Assembly (NCBI RefSeq): GCF_947495825.1
Contig: NZ_CANMAH010000007.1
Coordinates: forward strand, 124,001-188,000
Direction of reading: 5' to 3'
From: an uncultured Psychrobacter sp.
GTDB lineage: Bacteria > Pseudomonadota > Gammaproteobacteria > Pseudomonadales > Moraxellaceae
DNA: 64,000 nt
How positions within the stretch are numbered: the stretch's first letter is position 1; each line of letters opens with the position of its first letter. Positions 10,109 to 18,736 of the stretch are shown in pieces. Position numbers and translations under genes: made by a program. The notes below the pieces were generated by a model, which had not been told where the DNA came from, made no database searches, and saw only the letters and a list, made by a program, of their open reading frames with translations.

Positions 10109-11215
10109 TTAAGATGCATCTGTCTGCTGATAGGCTGTATCTGTACGTGTTGCCATTCGTAACCAAGCACTACGCGCGCGTGGATTGTGGCTGACCTCAG
10201 CTTTACTTGGACCGATACGTTTGGGCTTACTAAAATAACGTGGACGCTTGGGCGGCATCGGTAGATTCTCATCTTCTGGATACTGCCCTTTGCTATGGCG
10301 CTGCAAAAACTGCTTAATACGTCGATCTTCTAACGAATGAAAGCTAATGACTGCCAGCTGTCCTCCTGGCTTTAGGATCGGAATACTTTGTGCTAAGAAG
10401 TCATCGACATCGCCAAGCTCATTATTAATAAAGATGCGCATGGCTTGAAAGCTTTGCGTCGCTGGATGCTTACCGCGTTGCCAATTAGGGTGCGCAACTT
10501 TAATCACTTCTGCCAGCTCAAGTGTGGACTCATAGCTGTCCATCTGTTTGATAGCGCGCGCAATACGGCGACTATGACGCTCTTCGCCAAACTCATAAAG
10601 TACGTTAGCCAAAGTCTCATCATCGACTTGCTCGAGCCATTCGGCAACCGACTGGCCACGACTGGTATCCATACGCATATCGACCGCGCCATCGCGCATA
10701 AAACTAAAACCGCGGCTACCATCATCAATCTGCGGTGAGGAGATACCCAAATCCGCCATGAGCCCATCAACTTGAGTAATACCCAAATCCGCCAGACTGT
10801 CAGTCAACGTAGCGAAGCTATCATGAATGACCTGTACGCGGCTGTCTTCACTTGCAAGCTTACGAGCAACGTTAATCGCAGTCGGGTCTTTATCAAAGAC
10901 AATCAGCTGAGCATCATCGGCAAGCTGACTTAATAGCAGCCTGCTATGACCGCCACGGCCAAAGGTCGCATCGACATAAATACCACTTAACTGTAAGCTG
11001 TTTTGATCATTACCATCTGTTTGTTTGGGTAAGGATTTTATCCCTAATACCGCAGCGACGGTCTCTTGCAGCAGCACCGCATCGTGCACAAAACTTGCGT
11101 CATCAACCATCGTATCATCTTGACTAAGTGCTTGAGTCGTTTGATCACTCTGCTGGTTGACCTCTTTAGTAGGGACGTTTTTCATAGAAGATGGGCTAAC
11201 CATTGATTCAGACAT
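10109..11215 (-). CDS. rsmH: 16S rRNA (cytosine(1402)-N4)-methyltransferase RsmH
   Basis: Methylates N4 of C1402 in the ribosomal P site, using SAM. The conserved core begins at HDAVLLQETV. It shows the SAM motif YVDATFGRGGHS, then GLMADLGISSPQID, GFSFMRDGAVDMRMD, and the C-terminal ISFHSLEDRRIKQF and NPRARSAWLR. A low-complexity Ser/Thr/Gln-rich N-terminus precedes the core. The start is uncertain: the ATG at 11215 is the first ATG, but the frame stays open with TTG or GTG codons up to 11302 and no start has a strong ribosome binding site. An insert (about SLPKQTDGNDQNS) lies near the SAM site. First gene of the minus-strand dcw block; no mraZ precedes it in this window. Confidence 0.95.
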   Translation of the reverse strand: MSESMVSPSSMKNVPTKEVNQQSDQTTQALSQDDTMVDDASFVHDAVLLQETVAAVLGIKSLPKQTDGNDQNSLQLSGIYVDATFGRGGHSRLLLSQLADDAQLIVFDKDPTAINVARKLASEDSRVQVIHDSFATLTDSLADLGITQVDGLMADLGISSPQIDDGSRGFSFMRDGAVDMRMDTSRGQSVAEWLEQVDDETLANVLYEFGEERHSRRIARAIKQMDSYESTLELAEVIKVAHPNWQRGKHPATQSFQAMRIFINNELGDVDDFLAQSIPILKPGGQLAVISFHSLEDRRIKQFLQRHSKGQYPEDENLPMPPKRPRYFSKPKRIGPSKAEVSHNPRARSAWLRMATRTDTAYQQTDAS

Positions 11216-11418
11216 TCCGGTATTAGAAGAAGGGTTGGCTTTGGTATCTGACTTAGATGTCGGTTTAGGTTTTGGCTTATATTTTGACAATGACACAAAC
11301 AACTCAATAGATGACGACCACCAAGGCCAATAATTAGATAAAAATAAACAAGTTATGACTTATCTAGCGTTATTATCGCAAGGATACATCTGTAGTCAAG
11401 CGCTAGACGGCCTTTTCG

Positions 11419-11447
11419 TTAAAAATATCATGTCTCTCTGTTATACT
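11419..11447 (+). promoter_or_regulatory. Candidate sigma-70 promoter for gltX
   Basis: TTAAAA at 11419-11424 and TATACT at 11442-11447 are separated by 17 bases, in the divergent space between rsmH and gltX and about 115 bases before the gltX ATG. The -10 is good, the -35 only fair. Not tested by anything beyond spacing and match. Confidence 0.4.
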
Positions 11448-11562
11448 AGCGCTATATTTTACGCTATTTTTCTACTTTAACTTCTATTCATTCTTATTTC
11501 TTACTCATTCTTATTTTTCATTGTCATTTTTTATCATAAACAACCTTTTTGAGAACTTTATC

Positions 11563-13104
11563 ATGCAAACCTCTACTCAAACTACTCCTAACGGCTCGCG
11601 TCCTGTCCGTACTCGTATTGCGCCATCCCCGACTGGCTTTCCACATGTCGGTACTGCTTATATTGCGCTGTTTAACTTAGCGTTTGCTAAAGCGAATGGT
11701 GGTGAATTTATTTTGCGTATCGAAGACACCGACCAAACCCGCTCAACCGAACAGTCTGAACAAATGATTTTGGATGCACTACGCTGGGTCGGCCTGGACT
11801 GGAGCGAGGGGCCAGATATTGGTGGACCACACGCCCCCTATCGTCAAAGCGAGCGCAGCGATATTTATAAAGAACATGCGAACAAGCTATTAGATAACAA
11901 TCATGCGTTTCGCTGTTTTTGTACTAGCGAGGAGCTAGATGCCATGCGCGCTGAACAAATGGCCAATGGCGAAACCCCGCGCTATGACGGGCGCTGTGCT
12001 CATCTTGCTCCCGAAAAAACTGAGCAACTGGTCAATGAAGGCAAACCAAACGTCATTCGTATGCGCGTGCCAACCGAAGGCGTCTGCCAAGTACATGACA
12101 TGCTACGCGGTACTGTTGAGATTCCTTGGGCGCAAGTTGACATGCAAGTGCTACTAAAAACCGACGGCATGCCAACGTATCACCTTGCCAACGTCGTCGA
12201 TGATCATTTGATGGACATCAGTCACGTGATGCGTGGTGAAGAATGGCTAAACTCAGCACCCAAGCATCAGCTGCTTTATGAATATTTTGGTTGGGAGATG
12301 CCGACCCTTTGCCACATGCCATTACTGCGTAACCCAGATAAATCAAAACTGTCGAAACGTAAAAACCCAACCTCTATCACTTACTACCGTGATGCTGGCG
12401 TACTACCTGAAGCGCTGCTCAACTATCTGGGCCGTATGGGCTACTCACTGCCTGACGACACCGAAAAGTTCACCTTAGATGAGATGATTGCCAGCTTTGA
12501 TATCCAGCGTGTGTCACTTGGTGGGCCTATCTTCGATATCGAAAAGCTTAATTGGTTAAATAGCGAGTGGCTACGCGCGCTCACGCCTGAAGAGTTAAAA
12601 AACAAGATCCTCGATTGGGCCAGTGACAGCGATAAACTCACCGCTATCGCTGCTGCGATTCAGCCACGCATTGAGCTATTGTCTGATGCAGTCAATTGGG
12701 GCGGGTTTTATTTCCAGAACCTACCTGATATTAATGCAGAAAGCTTTACCCATAAATCGCTTGAGCCTGAGCAAATCATCGAGATGCTACAACTCGCCCT
12801 TTGGCAGCTAGAAACCTTGCCTACATGGACGGAGGCAAACATCTACGCCACGCTTAAAGGTCTTGCGGTGCACCTTGATATTAAGATGCGCGACTTTATG
12901 GCACCGTTCTTTATCGCTATTGCGGGTAGCACCTCATCGACGCCTGTTATGAATTCGATGGCGATTATCGGTGCTGATATGACCCTGACTCGCTTGCGTC
13001 ATGCTGTTGATGTACTAGGCGGCCTCGGTAAAAAGAAACTTAAAAAGCTTGAGAAAAAATCAGCAGAGTTGCCGGACTTTTTAGCTGCTGCTGAAAATAG
13101 TTAA
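11563..13104 (+). CDS. gltX: Glutamyl-tRNA synthetase
   Basis: Class I aminoacyl-tRNA synthetase that charges tRNA-Glu. The ATP-binding HIGH-type motif reads [13 protein letters not shown] (about residues 23-35), and the KMSKS-type motif reads KLSKRKN. Also visible are [10 protein letters not shown] and the [11 protein letters not shown] region typical of GluRS. The start is the ATG at 11563 giving 513 aa; the frame extends to a TTG at 11521 without support. It sits upstream of the tRNA-Glu gene found at 15.76 kb, with accessory genes in between. A strong terminator follows immediately. Confidence 0.97.
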   Translation: MQTSTQTTPNGSRPVRTRIAPSPTGFPHVGTAYIALFNLAFAKANGGEFILRIEDTDQTRSTEQSEQMILDALRWVGLDWSEGPDIGGPHAPYRQSERSDIYKEHANKLLDNNHAFRCFCTSEELDAMRAEQMANGETPRYDGRCAHLAPEKTEQLVNEGKPNVIRMRVPTEGVCQVHDMLRGTVEIPWAQVDMQVLLKTDGMPTYHLANVVDDHLMDISHVMRGEEWLNSAPKHQLLYEYFGWEMPTLCHMPLLRNPDKSKLSKRKNPTSITYYRDAGVLPEALLNYLGRMGYSLPDDTEKFTLDEMIASFDIQRVSLGGPIFDIEKLNWLNSEWLRALTPEELKNKILDWASDSDKLTAIAAAIQPRIELLSDAVNWGGFYFQNLPDINAESFTHKSLEPEQIIEMLQLALWQLETLPTWTEANIYATLKGLAVHLDIKMRDFMAPFFIAIAGSTSSTPVMNSMAIIGADMTLTRLRHAVDVLGGLGKKKLKKLEKKSAELPDFLAAAENS

Positions 13105-13138
13105 GATTTATTAAAAATAAGTCTTTAAGAACTGTTCA

Positions 13139-13178
13139 AGTTATCCTAATCAATATACGATTAGGATAGCTTTTTTTT
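13139..13178 (+). terminator. Rho-independent terminator after gltX
   Basis: Stem arms 13139-13151 and 13159-13171 (13 bp with one G-T pair) around a 7-base loop, followed by a run of eight T. It ends gltX transcription. The T run covers the TTG that would be the longest start of the next gene, which argues for the later ATG there. Confidence 0.9.
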
Positions 13179-13206
13179 GGTAAAATTTAATGGATATTTA
13201 AACCTT

Positions 13207-14943
13207 ATGAGCATTACAGCCACTGTCTTAGCTACCTTATTAAAAGATCCTTTAACAAAGGCTTTCGGCTGGACGTTTAAAGAAGCATTGAAAGGTACTC
13301 GCAATCAAAAGATAGAAAATTCGCTCAAAACCCTTTCTACTAGAATAATTGAAGTAGTTAAGGTAAAAACTATATATAAAGGTGATGATAGCATTGATTT
13401 ACATAAATTTTATGTGGCTACTAAGATAGATAAAATTCAGGGATCTGTTGACAACATATTAGATATAAGTAGCGAGTCGTTAGTTTTGGAAGGTACCGTA
13501 GGCCAGGGTAAATCTATTTTCATGCGTTACCTAACCTATCAGGAAGCCACAAAAGGTCAGAGAGTTCCTATTTTCTTTGAGTTAAGACGACTTGAAGACA
13601 GCCAGAGTCTAAAAGCGGCTATTAGTGATAAGATAAAAAACTGGATACCACTATTCAATGATGATGATTTTGAAAAATTTGCTAGTAGCGGTAGCTTAGT
13701 TTTATTTCTAGATGGTTTTGATGAAGTACCGTATGAAAAAGTTGGTAGGTTGATAAATGAGATTGAGGGTTGGTGTGAGCGTTATGAAGGTTTACAAATA
13801 GTTATTAGCTCTCGTCCAGAAGCCGATATTCAAAAATCTAACAGCTTTAGAGTTTTTAAATTCTCTGATTATACCTTACATGAACAAGATAAGTTAGTAG
13901 ACAAGCTTGTAACAGAGGAAGAATCTAGAAACTTACTAAAAAAAGCTATTGAAGGTAGTACTACTGAAATACAAAATTTATTGACGACGCCACTGATGGT
14001 TACTTTGTTTGTAATGAATTACCGATCGAACTTAGAAATACCAACGAATCAAAGTGAGTTTTATAAAGAACTATTTTCTGTACTTATTTCTCGCCATGAT
14101 AAGACTAAACCCGGCTATAAAAGAGGGTTGAGTAGTAATTTAACTGAAACTCAACTACGAGAAGTCTTTGAGGAGTTTTGCTTTACTACGTGTAATAACG
14201 ACAAGCTTATTTTTAGCCATGCTGAAGTAATTGGATTTATAGATGATTGCTTAAAAAGACAGAGGATCGAGGTGAGCGCCGAAAAGGTGTTGGATGACTT
14301 CTCTAAAGTCATATGTTTATTACTGAAAGATGGTATTGACTACTCTTTTATACATAAAAGCATTCAAGAGTATTTTTATGCTAGCTTTGTTCATAAAAAA
14401 CCTGAAAAAGCCAAAGAGAGATTTTACCTGAAACTACGGCAGATTTCTCAATTAGAAAAATATGCTCGTATGTCTAACATTACTAATTTTTTAGAAGAAA
14501 GCGATACATACAATTACTATAAACACTTCAAAACACCTGCACTGATTGAGTACATTGACTGCTACGAGATTACATCTCAAAGCAACTGTATAGTTAAAAA
14601 TCTATATATTCAGCATGTCAAAGCAATGGGTTCTTTCTTTCGTCTGTATAATAAAGGAAAAATAATAACTACATTAGTGCTCTTAACACCTCCTCAGTTA
14701 AAAACATTGCTTAATTTTGTTAGCTTTATAGCAGACGAAGATGCTAAACCAGGTCATGGATTTAGTCTAACTAGTAATGAGCCCCCTTATGAGAACTTTC
14801 AAAGTTTAGAAGATTTTTTTGATAGAAAAACATTAGAATTGATTTACCAAAAATCTATCGTTATCGGTCGTGAGATATTGAAAACTAGACAAGAACTGAA
14901 CGACTATATTAACAAAGCAGATGAAATAAATTTTGATTTATAA
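13207..14943 (+). CDS. NACHT-domain NTPase, putative antiphage defence protein
   Basis: Seen: a STAND-type NTPase with Walker A GTVGQGKS (Gly96 to Ser103), a NACHT-style Walker B VLFLDGFDEVP (Asp169 to Glu173, with small residue and acidic pair) and the sensor-like ISSRPE. The region ending FIHKSIQEYFYA is the helical segment common to NACHT proteins. About 95 residues precede the NTPase with no recognised effector domain; the C-terminal 150 or so residues have no obvious repeats. Known: bacterial NACHT proteins include single-gene antiphage systems, some with a short C-terminal sensing domain. Inferred: this is such a system. It is clearly AT-richer than gltX beside it and lies between gltX and the tRNA pair, suggesting acquisition. 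The ATG at 13207 (578 aa) is preferred to a TTG inside the terminator. Confidence 0.85.
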   Translation: MSITATVLATLLKDPLTKAFGWTFKEALKGTRNQKIENSLKTLSTRIIEVVKVKTIYKGDDSIDLHKFYVATKIDKIQGSVDNILDISSESLVLEGTVGQGKSIFMRYLTYQEATKGQRVPIFFELRRLEDSQSLKAAISDKIKNWIPLFNDDDFEKFASSGSLVLFLDGFDEVPYEKVGRLINEIEGWCERYEGLQIVISSRPEADIQKSNSFRVFKFSDYTLHEQDKLVDKLVTEEESRNLLKKAIEGSTTEIQNLLTTPLMVTLFVMNYRSNLEIPTNQSEFYKELFSVLISRHDKTKPGYKRGLSSNLTETQLREVFEEFCFTTCNNDKLIFSHAEVIGFIDDCLKRQRIEVSAEKVLDDFSKVICLLLKDGIDYSFIHKSIQEYFYASFVHKKPEKAKERFYLKLRQISQLEKYARMSNITNFLEESDTYNYYKHFKTPALIEYIDCYEITSQSNCIVKNLYIQHVKAMGSFFRLYNKGKIITTLVLLTPPQLKTLLNFVSFIADEDAKPGHGFSLTSNEPPYENFQSLEDFFDRKTLELIYQKSIVIGREILKTRQELNDYINKADEINFDL

Positions 14944-15035
14944 CAAGTATCCCTGTATACAAGCGTGTAAATACAAACCTGAAACAGGTGTCGTAAGAGT
15001 AATATTTCTGTTAAATCTCTTAATTGGAACTAAAC

Positions 15036-15419
15036 ATGGCTGCCAAAACCGTCACGATAGAAAGCAAAGATTATGTCTTTAATACCCTGAAAGAAGCACA
15101 GAAATACTATAATGCCATCGTAAAAGAGCTTTTTGAGGCAAAGCTAACCCTAATAACAGGTCAAGACTTTGAAGATTTTAAATGGATATACAGCACGTAC
15201 TGTGGCTACACCAAGCACAATCTGGATAAATTAAGCGAGTTTGACATCATTGGTATTAAAGGAATAAGGACGATCAGAGAAAAAGGTGGTCAATACACTC
15301 CCGCTGAATGCTGTGCGATTGTTTTTTCTGATGGTAGTGAAGAAGAGTTTTATACCGATAAAGCCCTAAAAGAGATCGCCGTCAAACAAAATCCATGCTA
15401 TTTTGGCCTAAATTGGTAG
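15036..15419 (+). CDS. Small DUF3223-like protein
   Basis: A 127-aa soluble protein of unknown function. Its N-terminus (about residues 3-30) has the short strand, aromatic residue and helix pattern of DUF3223 domains (SKDYVFNTLKEAQKYYNAI), and its C-terminus shows the matching IVFSDGSEEEFYTDKAL pattern. Assignment to that family is by pattern only. The ATG at 15036 is chosen over a TTG 12 bases upstream because TTGGAA gives a weak ribosome binding site at good distance. It follows the NACHT gene after 92 bases in the same direction and shares its AT-rich composition, so it may be part of the same accessory cargo. No catalytic residues are evident. Confidence 0.6.
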   Translation: MAAKTVTIESKDYVFNTLKEAQKYYNAIVKELFEAKLTLITGQDFEDFKWIYSTYCGYTKHNLDKLSEFDIIGIKGIRTIREKGGQYTPAECCAIVFSDGSEEEFYTDKALKEIAVKQNPCYFGLNW

Positions 15420-15477
15420 AAAAAATAGCCCTAAACACTTTTTTTTATATTTTTATGAATTATTTTTAAAATAGCAG

Positions 15478-15506
15478 TTGACAACGTCGTCACTCTTACC
15501 TAAAAT
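15478..15506 (+). promoter_or_regulatory. Strong promoter of the tRNA-Ala gene
   Basis: Perfect -35 TTGACA at 15478-15483, 17-base spacer, and -10 TAAAAT at 15501-15506. The expected start point is about 10 bases before the tRNA-Ala gene. The best promoter match in the window, as expected for a stable RNA unit. Confidence 0.85.
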
Positions 15507-15523
15507 ACGCACACTCTTAGCGA

Positions 15524-15599
15524 GGGGCTATAGCTCAGTTGGTAGAGCACTTGCATGGCATGCAAGGGGTCAACGGTTCGACTCCGTTTAGCTCCACCA
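15524..15599 (+). tRNA. tRNA-Ala (anticodon GGC)
   Basis: A full cloverleaf of 76 bases. The acceptor arm GGGGCTA pairs with TAGCTCC; the D arm is GCTC/GAGC; the anticodon stem CTTGC/GCAAG holds loop ATGGCAT with anticodon GGC; the T arm AACGG/CCGTT holds TTCGACT. CCA is encoded at the 3' end. GGC reads alanine codons GCC and GCU. Confidence 0.97.
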
Positions 15600-15756
15600 T
15601 ACTATTTATAGCAAAGCTCAGTACTACTGAATTTTATAATAAATACTCGCTAGTAGGACGATATCAGCACCTAGGCAAGGCTTGCACTATTATTAATAGA
15701 TAAGCACTCTGATATTGTGAAGTACCGTTATAACCACAGGTTATGACACTCTATGC

Positions 15757-15832
15757 GTCCCCATCGTCTAGAGGCCTAGGACACCGCCCTTTCACGGCGG
15801 TAACGGGGGTTCGAATCCCCCTGGGGACGCCA
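15757..15832 (+). tRNA. tRNA-Glu (anticodon TTC)
   Basis: A full cloverleaf of 76 bases with encoded CCA. Acceptor GTCCCCA pairs with TGGGGAC; the anticodon stem CCGCC/GGCGG holds loop CTTTCAC, anticodon TTC; the T arm GGGGG/CCCCC holds TTCGAAT. It lies 157 bases after tRNA-Ala and probably shares its transcript. It is the substrate of the gltX product encoded upstream. Confidence 0.97.
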
Positions 15833-15897
15833 CTATTCGGCGTCAATTATTAGCACTTTTACAAGCTTGTATTGGATTAGACTAATAATCGCTCCAC

Positions 15898-15938
15898 TAA
15901 AAAGCCCATTCACAATTCGTTGTGAATGGGCTTTTTTT
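15898..15938 (+). terminator. Rho-independent terminator after the tRNA pair
   Basis: A perfect 15-bp stem (15901-15915 and 15920-15934) closed by a TTCG tetraloop and followed by a T run ends the tRNA operon. Confidence 0.92.
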
Positions 15939-16288
15939 ATGTCTGCTCAAAACGCATGTATAAAGACGCAGACTTATATCTAGTCTCAAAACCCTTTCCA
16001 TTTGTACATATAAAAGAGTCTAAAAATATAAAATATTTACTTTGCAATCAATAGTTTAACTATGATAACGACAAAGTCACACAAGTTTACATTTAGCGGA
16101 TTTGGTGACACAAATTAACACCCTTATACACAAAGTCAGTGTTTCTCTACTTAACGCTATTATGAATATATTCATCTATTAATTATGATTGCCTTGTACT
16201 TAATGAAGACTTTTACAAGCTTCTTTATAGAAATCAACAATAATGATATGCAAATTAGCGTTTAAATAACATGTGATAAGGAATTGTT
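15939..16288. other. Intergenic region, no feature recognised
   Basis: About 350 bases of AT-rich DNA between the tRNA terminator and the membrane-protein gene. It probably includes that gene's promoter. No open frame with a ribosome binding site and no RNA fold was recognised. A 14-base string at 15855-15868 recurs at 16209-16222, probably by chance. Confidence 0.4.
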
Positions 16289-17347
16289 ATGTTACCTACC
16301 TATACGCCTCAACGTCGCCCTTCATGGCGCGGCGTGCTAGCAGGTCTTATTATGGGACTGCTCGTAGTCATGGCGATGATCGCTATCGCTTTAATCCTAA
16401 GCTCATTTATACCGTTTGACCTAAAAGGTACTAGTATTGCTGCTGGTATTTATGCTGCTATTACTGCCTTAGTCAGTGCTTATGTTGCAGGCTATTTTGC
16501 TATCAAATACTCTGCACCTGAAGCTTTATTCGGTGATGGTACAGATGTCGATCAAAAAGACGCTACGTTGACTGGTATGTTGACTGCTGCTCTAATTGTA
16601 TTAGTAACCACGTTTTTCACTTTTAGTAGTGCAACTGGTATCCTAGCGACGGCTGGTAATGCTGTTGGTGGTACGGTTAGTACAGTAGCAAAAACTGCAG
16701 GTGGTGTAGCAGCAGCTGGTACATCAGCGGCAAGTACAGCAGCCATCGCTGCACCTGATAGTACTGTTACGCAGGTTCAGCAAAAAGCGCAAGAAGTTTA
16801 TCAAACAGTATCTGGTAACATCAGCAAAGCTGATATCAGTGCTATGGTAGCCAAAAATACTCAAGACTTAAACGATCAACAAATCCAAGCGACGACTAAT
16901 GTGTTGGATGAGATGATTAACGAAACCAAAAGTGATGTTACCGATATGGACTTCACGAGTATTGATACATGGCGTAATATTGATGAGTATGCAAAACAAC
17001 GCATGGCATCTATTGAGCAGACATTAAAAGGTCCTGAGCTAATCAACCGCCTACAGCAAGAAGGATTAAGCGAAGCGCAAGCGACTGAAGTACGTTCAGA
17101 AGTAGTACAGTCATTTAATGAGTACAAAACACAAACTGAGCAATATATCGCGCAAGCCCAACAAACCGTTGATCAAAATTTACAACAAGCTGAAGATGTT
17201 GCTCGTAAAGCTGCCTTGTATAGTGGTCTATTTTGGTTAATCAGTACTATCTTAACTTTCATCGCTGCTACTATGGGTGCCAAAAGTGCTGCTACTAAGC
17301 ACCGTTTAGACAAGCCTATTGTTACTTGGGGTGACAATGTTAGATAA
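16289..17347 (+). CDS. Conserved membrane protein with Ala/Gln-rich coiled region
   Basis: Function not recognised. The 352-aa protein has three hydrophobic segments near the N-terminus (about 18-42, 48-70, 93-115), a long Ala/Thr/Gln-rich polar stretch (about 125-305) that looks helical and coiled-coil prone with repeated VxxMxNETK-like and QQxxDQ patterns, and a final membrane segment (about 308-332). The AAGGA ribosome binding site six bases before the ATG makes the start secure. The layout suggests two membrane bundles holding a large helical loop, possibly periplasmic. It stands alone, with its own terminator. Confidence 0.7.
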   Translation: MLPTYTPQRRPSWRGVLAGLIMGLLVVMAMIAIALILSSFIPFDLKGTSIAAGIYAAITALVSAYVAGYFAIKYSAPEALFGDGTDVDQKDATLTGMLTAALIVLVTTFFTFSSATGILATAGNAVGGTVSTVAKTAGGVAAAGTSAASTAAIAAPDSTVTQVQQKAQEVYQTVSGNISKADISAMVAKNTQDLNDQQIQATTNVLDEMINETKSDVTDMDFTSIDTWRNIDEYAKQRMASIEQTLKGPELINRLQQEGLSEAQATEVRSEVVQSFNEYKTQTEQYIAQAQQTVDQNLQQAEDVARKAALYSGLFWLISTILTFIAATMGAKSAATKHRLDKPIVTWGDNVR

Positions 17348-17407
17348 GAGTATGTTAGATTATAGATCTAGTAAAACTGATTATTAGTCAATAGTACTTA
17401 CCCATAA

Positions 17408-17442
17408 TAAGCCCAATCACATACGATGATTGGGCTTGTTTT
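17408..17442 (+). terminator. Rho-independent terminator
   Basis: An 11-bp perfect stem (17409-17419 and 17427-17437) with a 7-base loop, followed by GTTTTAT. It ends the membrane-protein gene. Confidence 0.85.
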
Positions 17443-17615
17443 ATGGCTATCATTTCTAAAATACTTCTTAGTTTTATTCTCACTACTTTATAATTACTCG
17501 CGCTATTGCCAACCTATCCAATGCTCGCTACTATCTACCCCATAAGTATTTTATACAATATAAAAATGCTCTAGGACGTATGAATTTTTAGAACCATCAA
17601 AGGGAAGTGATTGCG

Positions 17616-18269
17616 ATGTTCGGTATCGAGAATTATCTAGGGTTTATTTTAGCGGCGATTTTGTTGAACCTGACACCTGGCACAGATAGCATGTATATCA
17701 TCACTCGCAGCGTCTCACAAGGGAACAAAGCTGGTTTCTATTCTGTACTGGGCATTGTCACTGGAATACTAGTGCACACGGTATTGGCGGCATTAGGACT
17801 ATCAATCATTTTAGCCAACTCTCCACTAGCATTTACTATTGTTAAATATATTGGTGCCACCTACTTATGCTACTTAGGGGTCAAGATGCTCACGCAAAAG
17901 ACGGACTCTGTCATAGCAAAAGGCTTACCCATTAATAACAAGGCCGCGCCAGCAAAGCGACTTGATTACGGCAAAATATATCAGCAAGGCGTCTTAACCA
18001 ATACCTTTAATCCAAAAGTCGCGCTATTCTTCCTGGCCTTTTTTCCGCAGTTTATTGATCCTAACTATACTTATAGCGCATTATCATTTCTGATTTTGGG
18101 TTTGAGTTTTGCTATTACTGGTTTCATATGGTGCTTATGCTTGGCACTACTGGCGTCAAGATTTAGTAAAAAGTTACGCGAAAACCCAGCGATTGAGACT
18201 ATCTTGAATAAGATCAGTGGCGCGGTGTTTATTGGCTTGGGGATTAAGTTGTTGACTGAAAAAGAATAA
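17616..18269 (+). CDS. LysE/RhtB-family amino-acid exporter
   Basis: Inner-membrane exporter of amino acids or related metabolites; the substrate cannot be read from sequence. The N-terminal signature NLTPGTDSMYIITRS, the G-rich second helix (SVLGIVTGILVHT) and TNTFNPKVALFFLAFFPQF are diagnostic of the LysE superfamily. Six hydrophobic segments and 217 aa fit the family. The start is the ATG at 17616, nine bases after AGGGAAG; the GTG at 17607 would overlap that ribosome binding site. No adjacent LysR- or Lrp-type regulator is present here. Confidence 0.9.
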   Translation: MFGIENYLGFILAAILLNLTPGTDSMYIITRSVSQGNKAGFYSVLGIVTGILVHTVLAALGLSIILANSPLAFTIVKYIGATYLCYLGVKMLTQKTDSVIAKGLPINNKAAPAKRLDYGKIYQQGVLTNTFNPKVALFFLAFFPQFIDPNYTYSALSFLILGLSFAITGFIWCLCLALLASRFSKKLRENPAIETILNKISGAVFIGLGIKLLTEKE

Positions 18270-18299
18270 AAAGTTTTGAAAGATAAAAACGGTAAGTCT

Positions 18300-18650
18300 A
18301 TGAGTTTTATAAAGCTGTTTTCGGGCGCTCTCGGCATTGTTGTATTGATAAGCTGTATTTACCTTATCAATGACAGTACGGTCACGGTTGATTCAGTTGC
18401 TTGTGACGCCTCTAATAACAATGATATTGTTTTATACGGTGCTGTGTGGTGCCCTTATTGTGAGCAGACTAGAGAGTTGCTTGCCTCGCATAATGTAGAC
18501 TATTGCGAATATGATATCGAGCGCTCGGCTGAAGGCTTTCGACAATACGAAAGTCTCGGCGGTGGCGGCGTGCCTTTGCTGATGTTTAATGATGAATTGA
18601 TTCGAGGCTATAATAAACCTGAGATTGAATGGCATGTGCAGAATCAGTAA
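18300..18650 (+). CDS. Membrane-anchored glutaredoxin-like protein
   Basis: Thiol-disulfide protein of the glutaredoxin family. The ATG at 18300 gives 116 aa with one hydrophobic N-terminal segment (about 5-24), a short linker, then a glutaredoxin fold with redox motif CPYC at 51-54 and the cis-proline loop GGVPLL. A second cysteine pair region (Cys35 and the CEYD stretch) lies nearby. Anchoring would place the domain outside the cytoplasm if the N-in orientation holds, which is unusual for glutaredoxins, normally cytosolic and glutathione-dependent. It starts 30 bases after the LysE-type gene and may be co-transcribed. The start codon is uncertain, since an in-frame TTG lies 24 bases upstream. 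Confidence 0.8.
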   Translation: MSFIKLFSGALGIVVLISCIYLINDSTVTVDSVACDASNNNDIVLYGAVWCPYCEQTRELLASHNVDYCEYDIERSAEGFRQYESLGGGGVPLLMFNDELIRGYNKPEIEWHVQNQ

Positions 18651-18736
18651 TTGTGTTTAACTTACTTCTTTTCTTTGCAAGATTATAAGACAGTACGAAA
18701 AGCTGTTAAACATATATTAGATTTTAAGGATACTTT

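Noticed and set aside
15524..15832. tRNA genes as an integration site of a genomic island
   Set aside because: No integrase gene and no duplicated tRNA 3' end were seen; the accessory genes lie upstream of the tRNA promoter, not at the 3' ends.
15855..16222. 14-base direct repeat on both sides of the tRNA terminator, considered as an attachment-site pair
   Set aside because: It does not match the tRNA 3' end, and no integrase or element lies between the copies.
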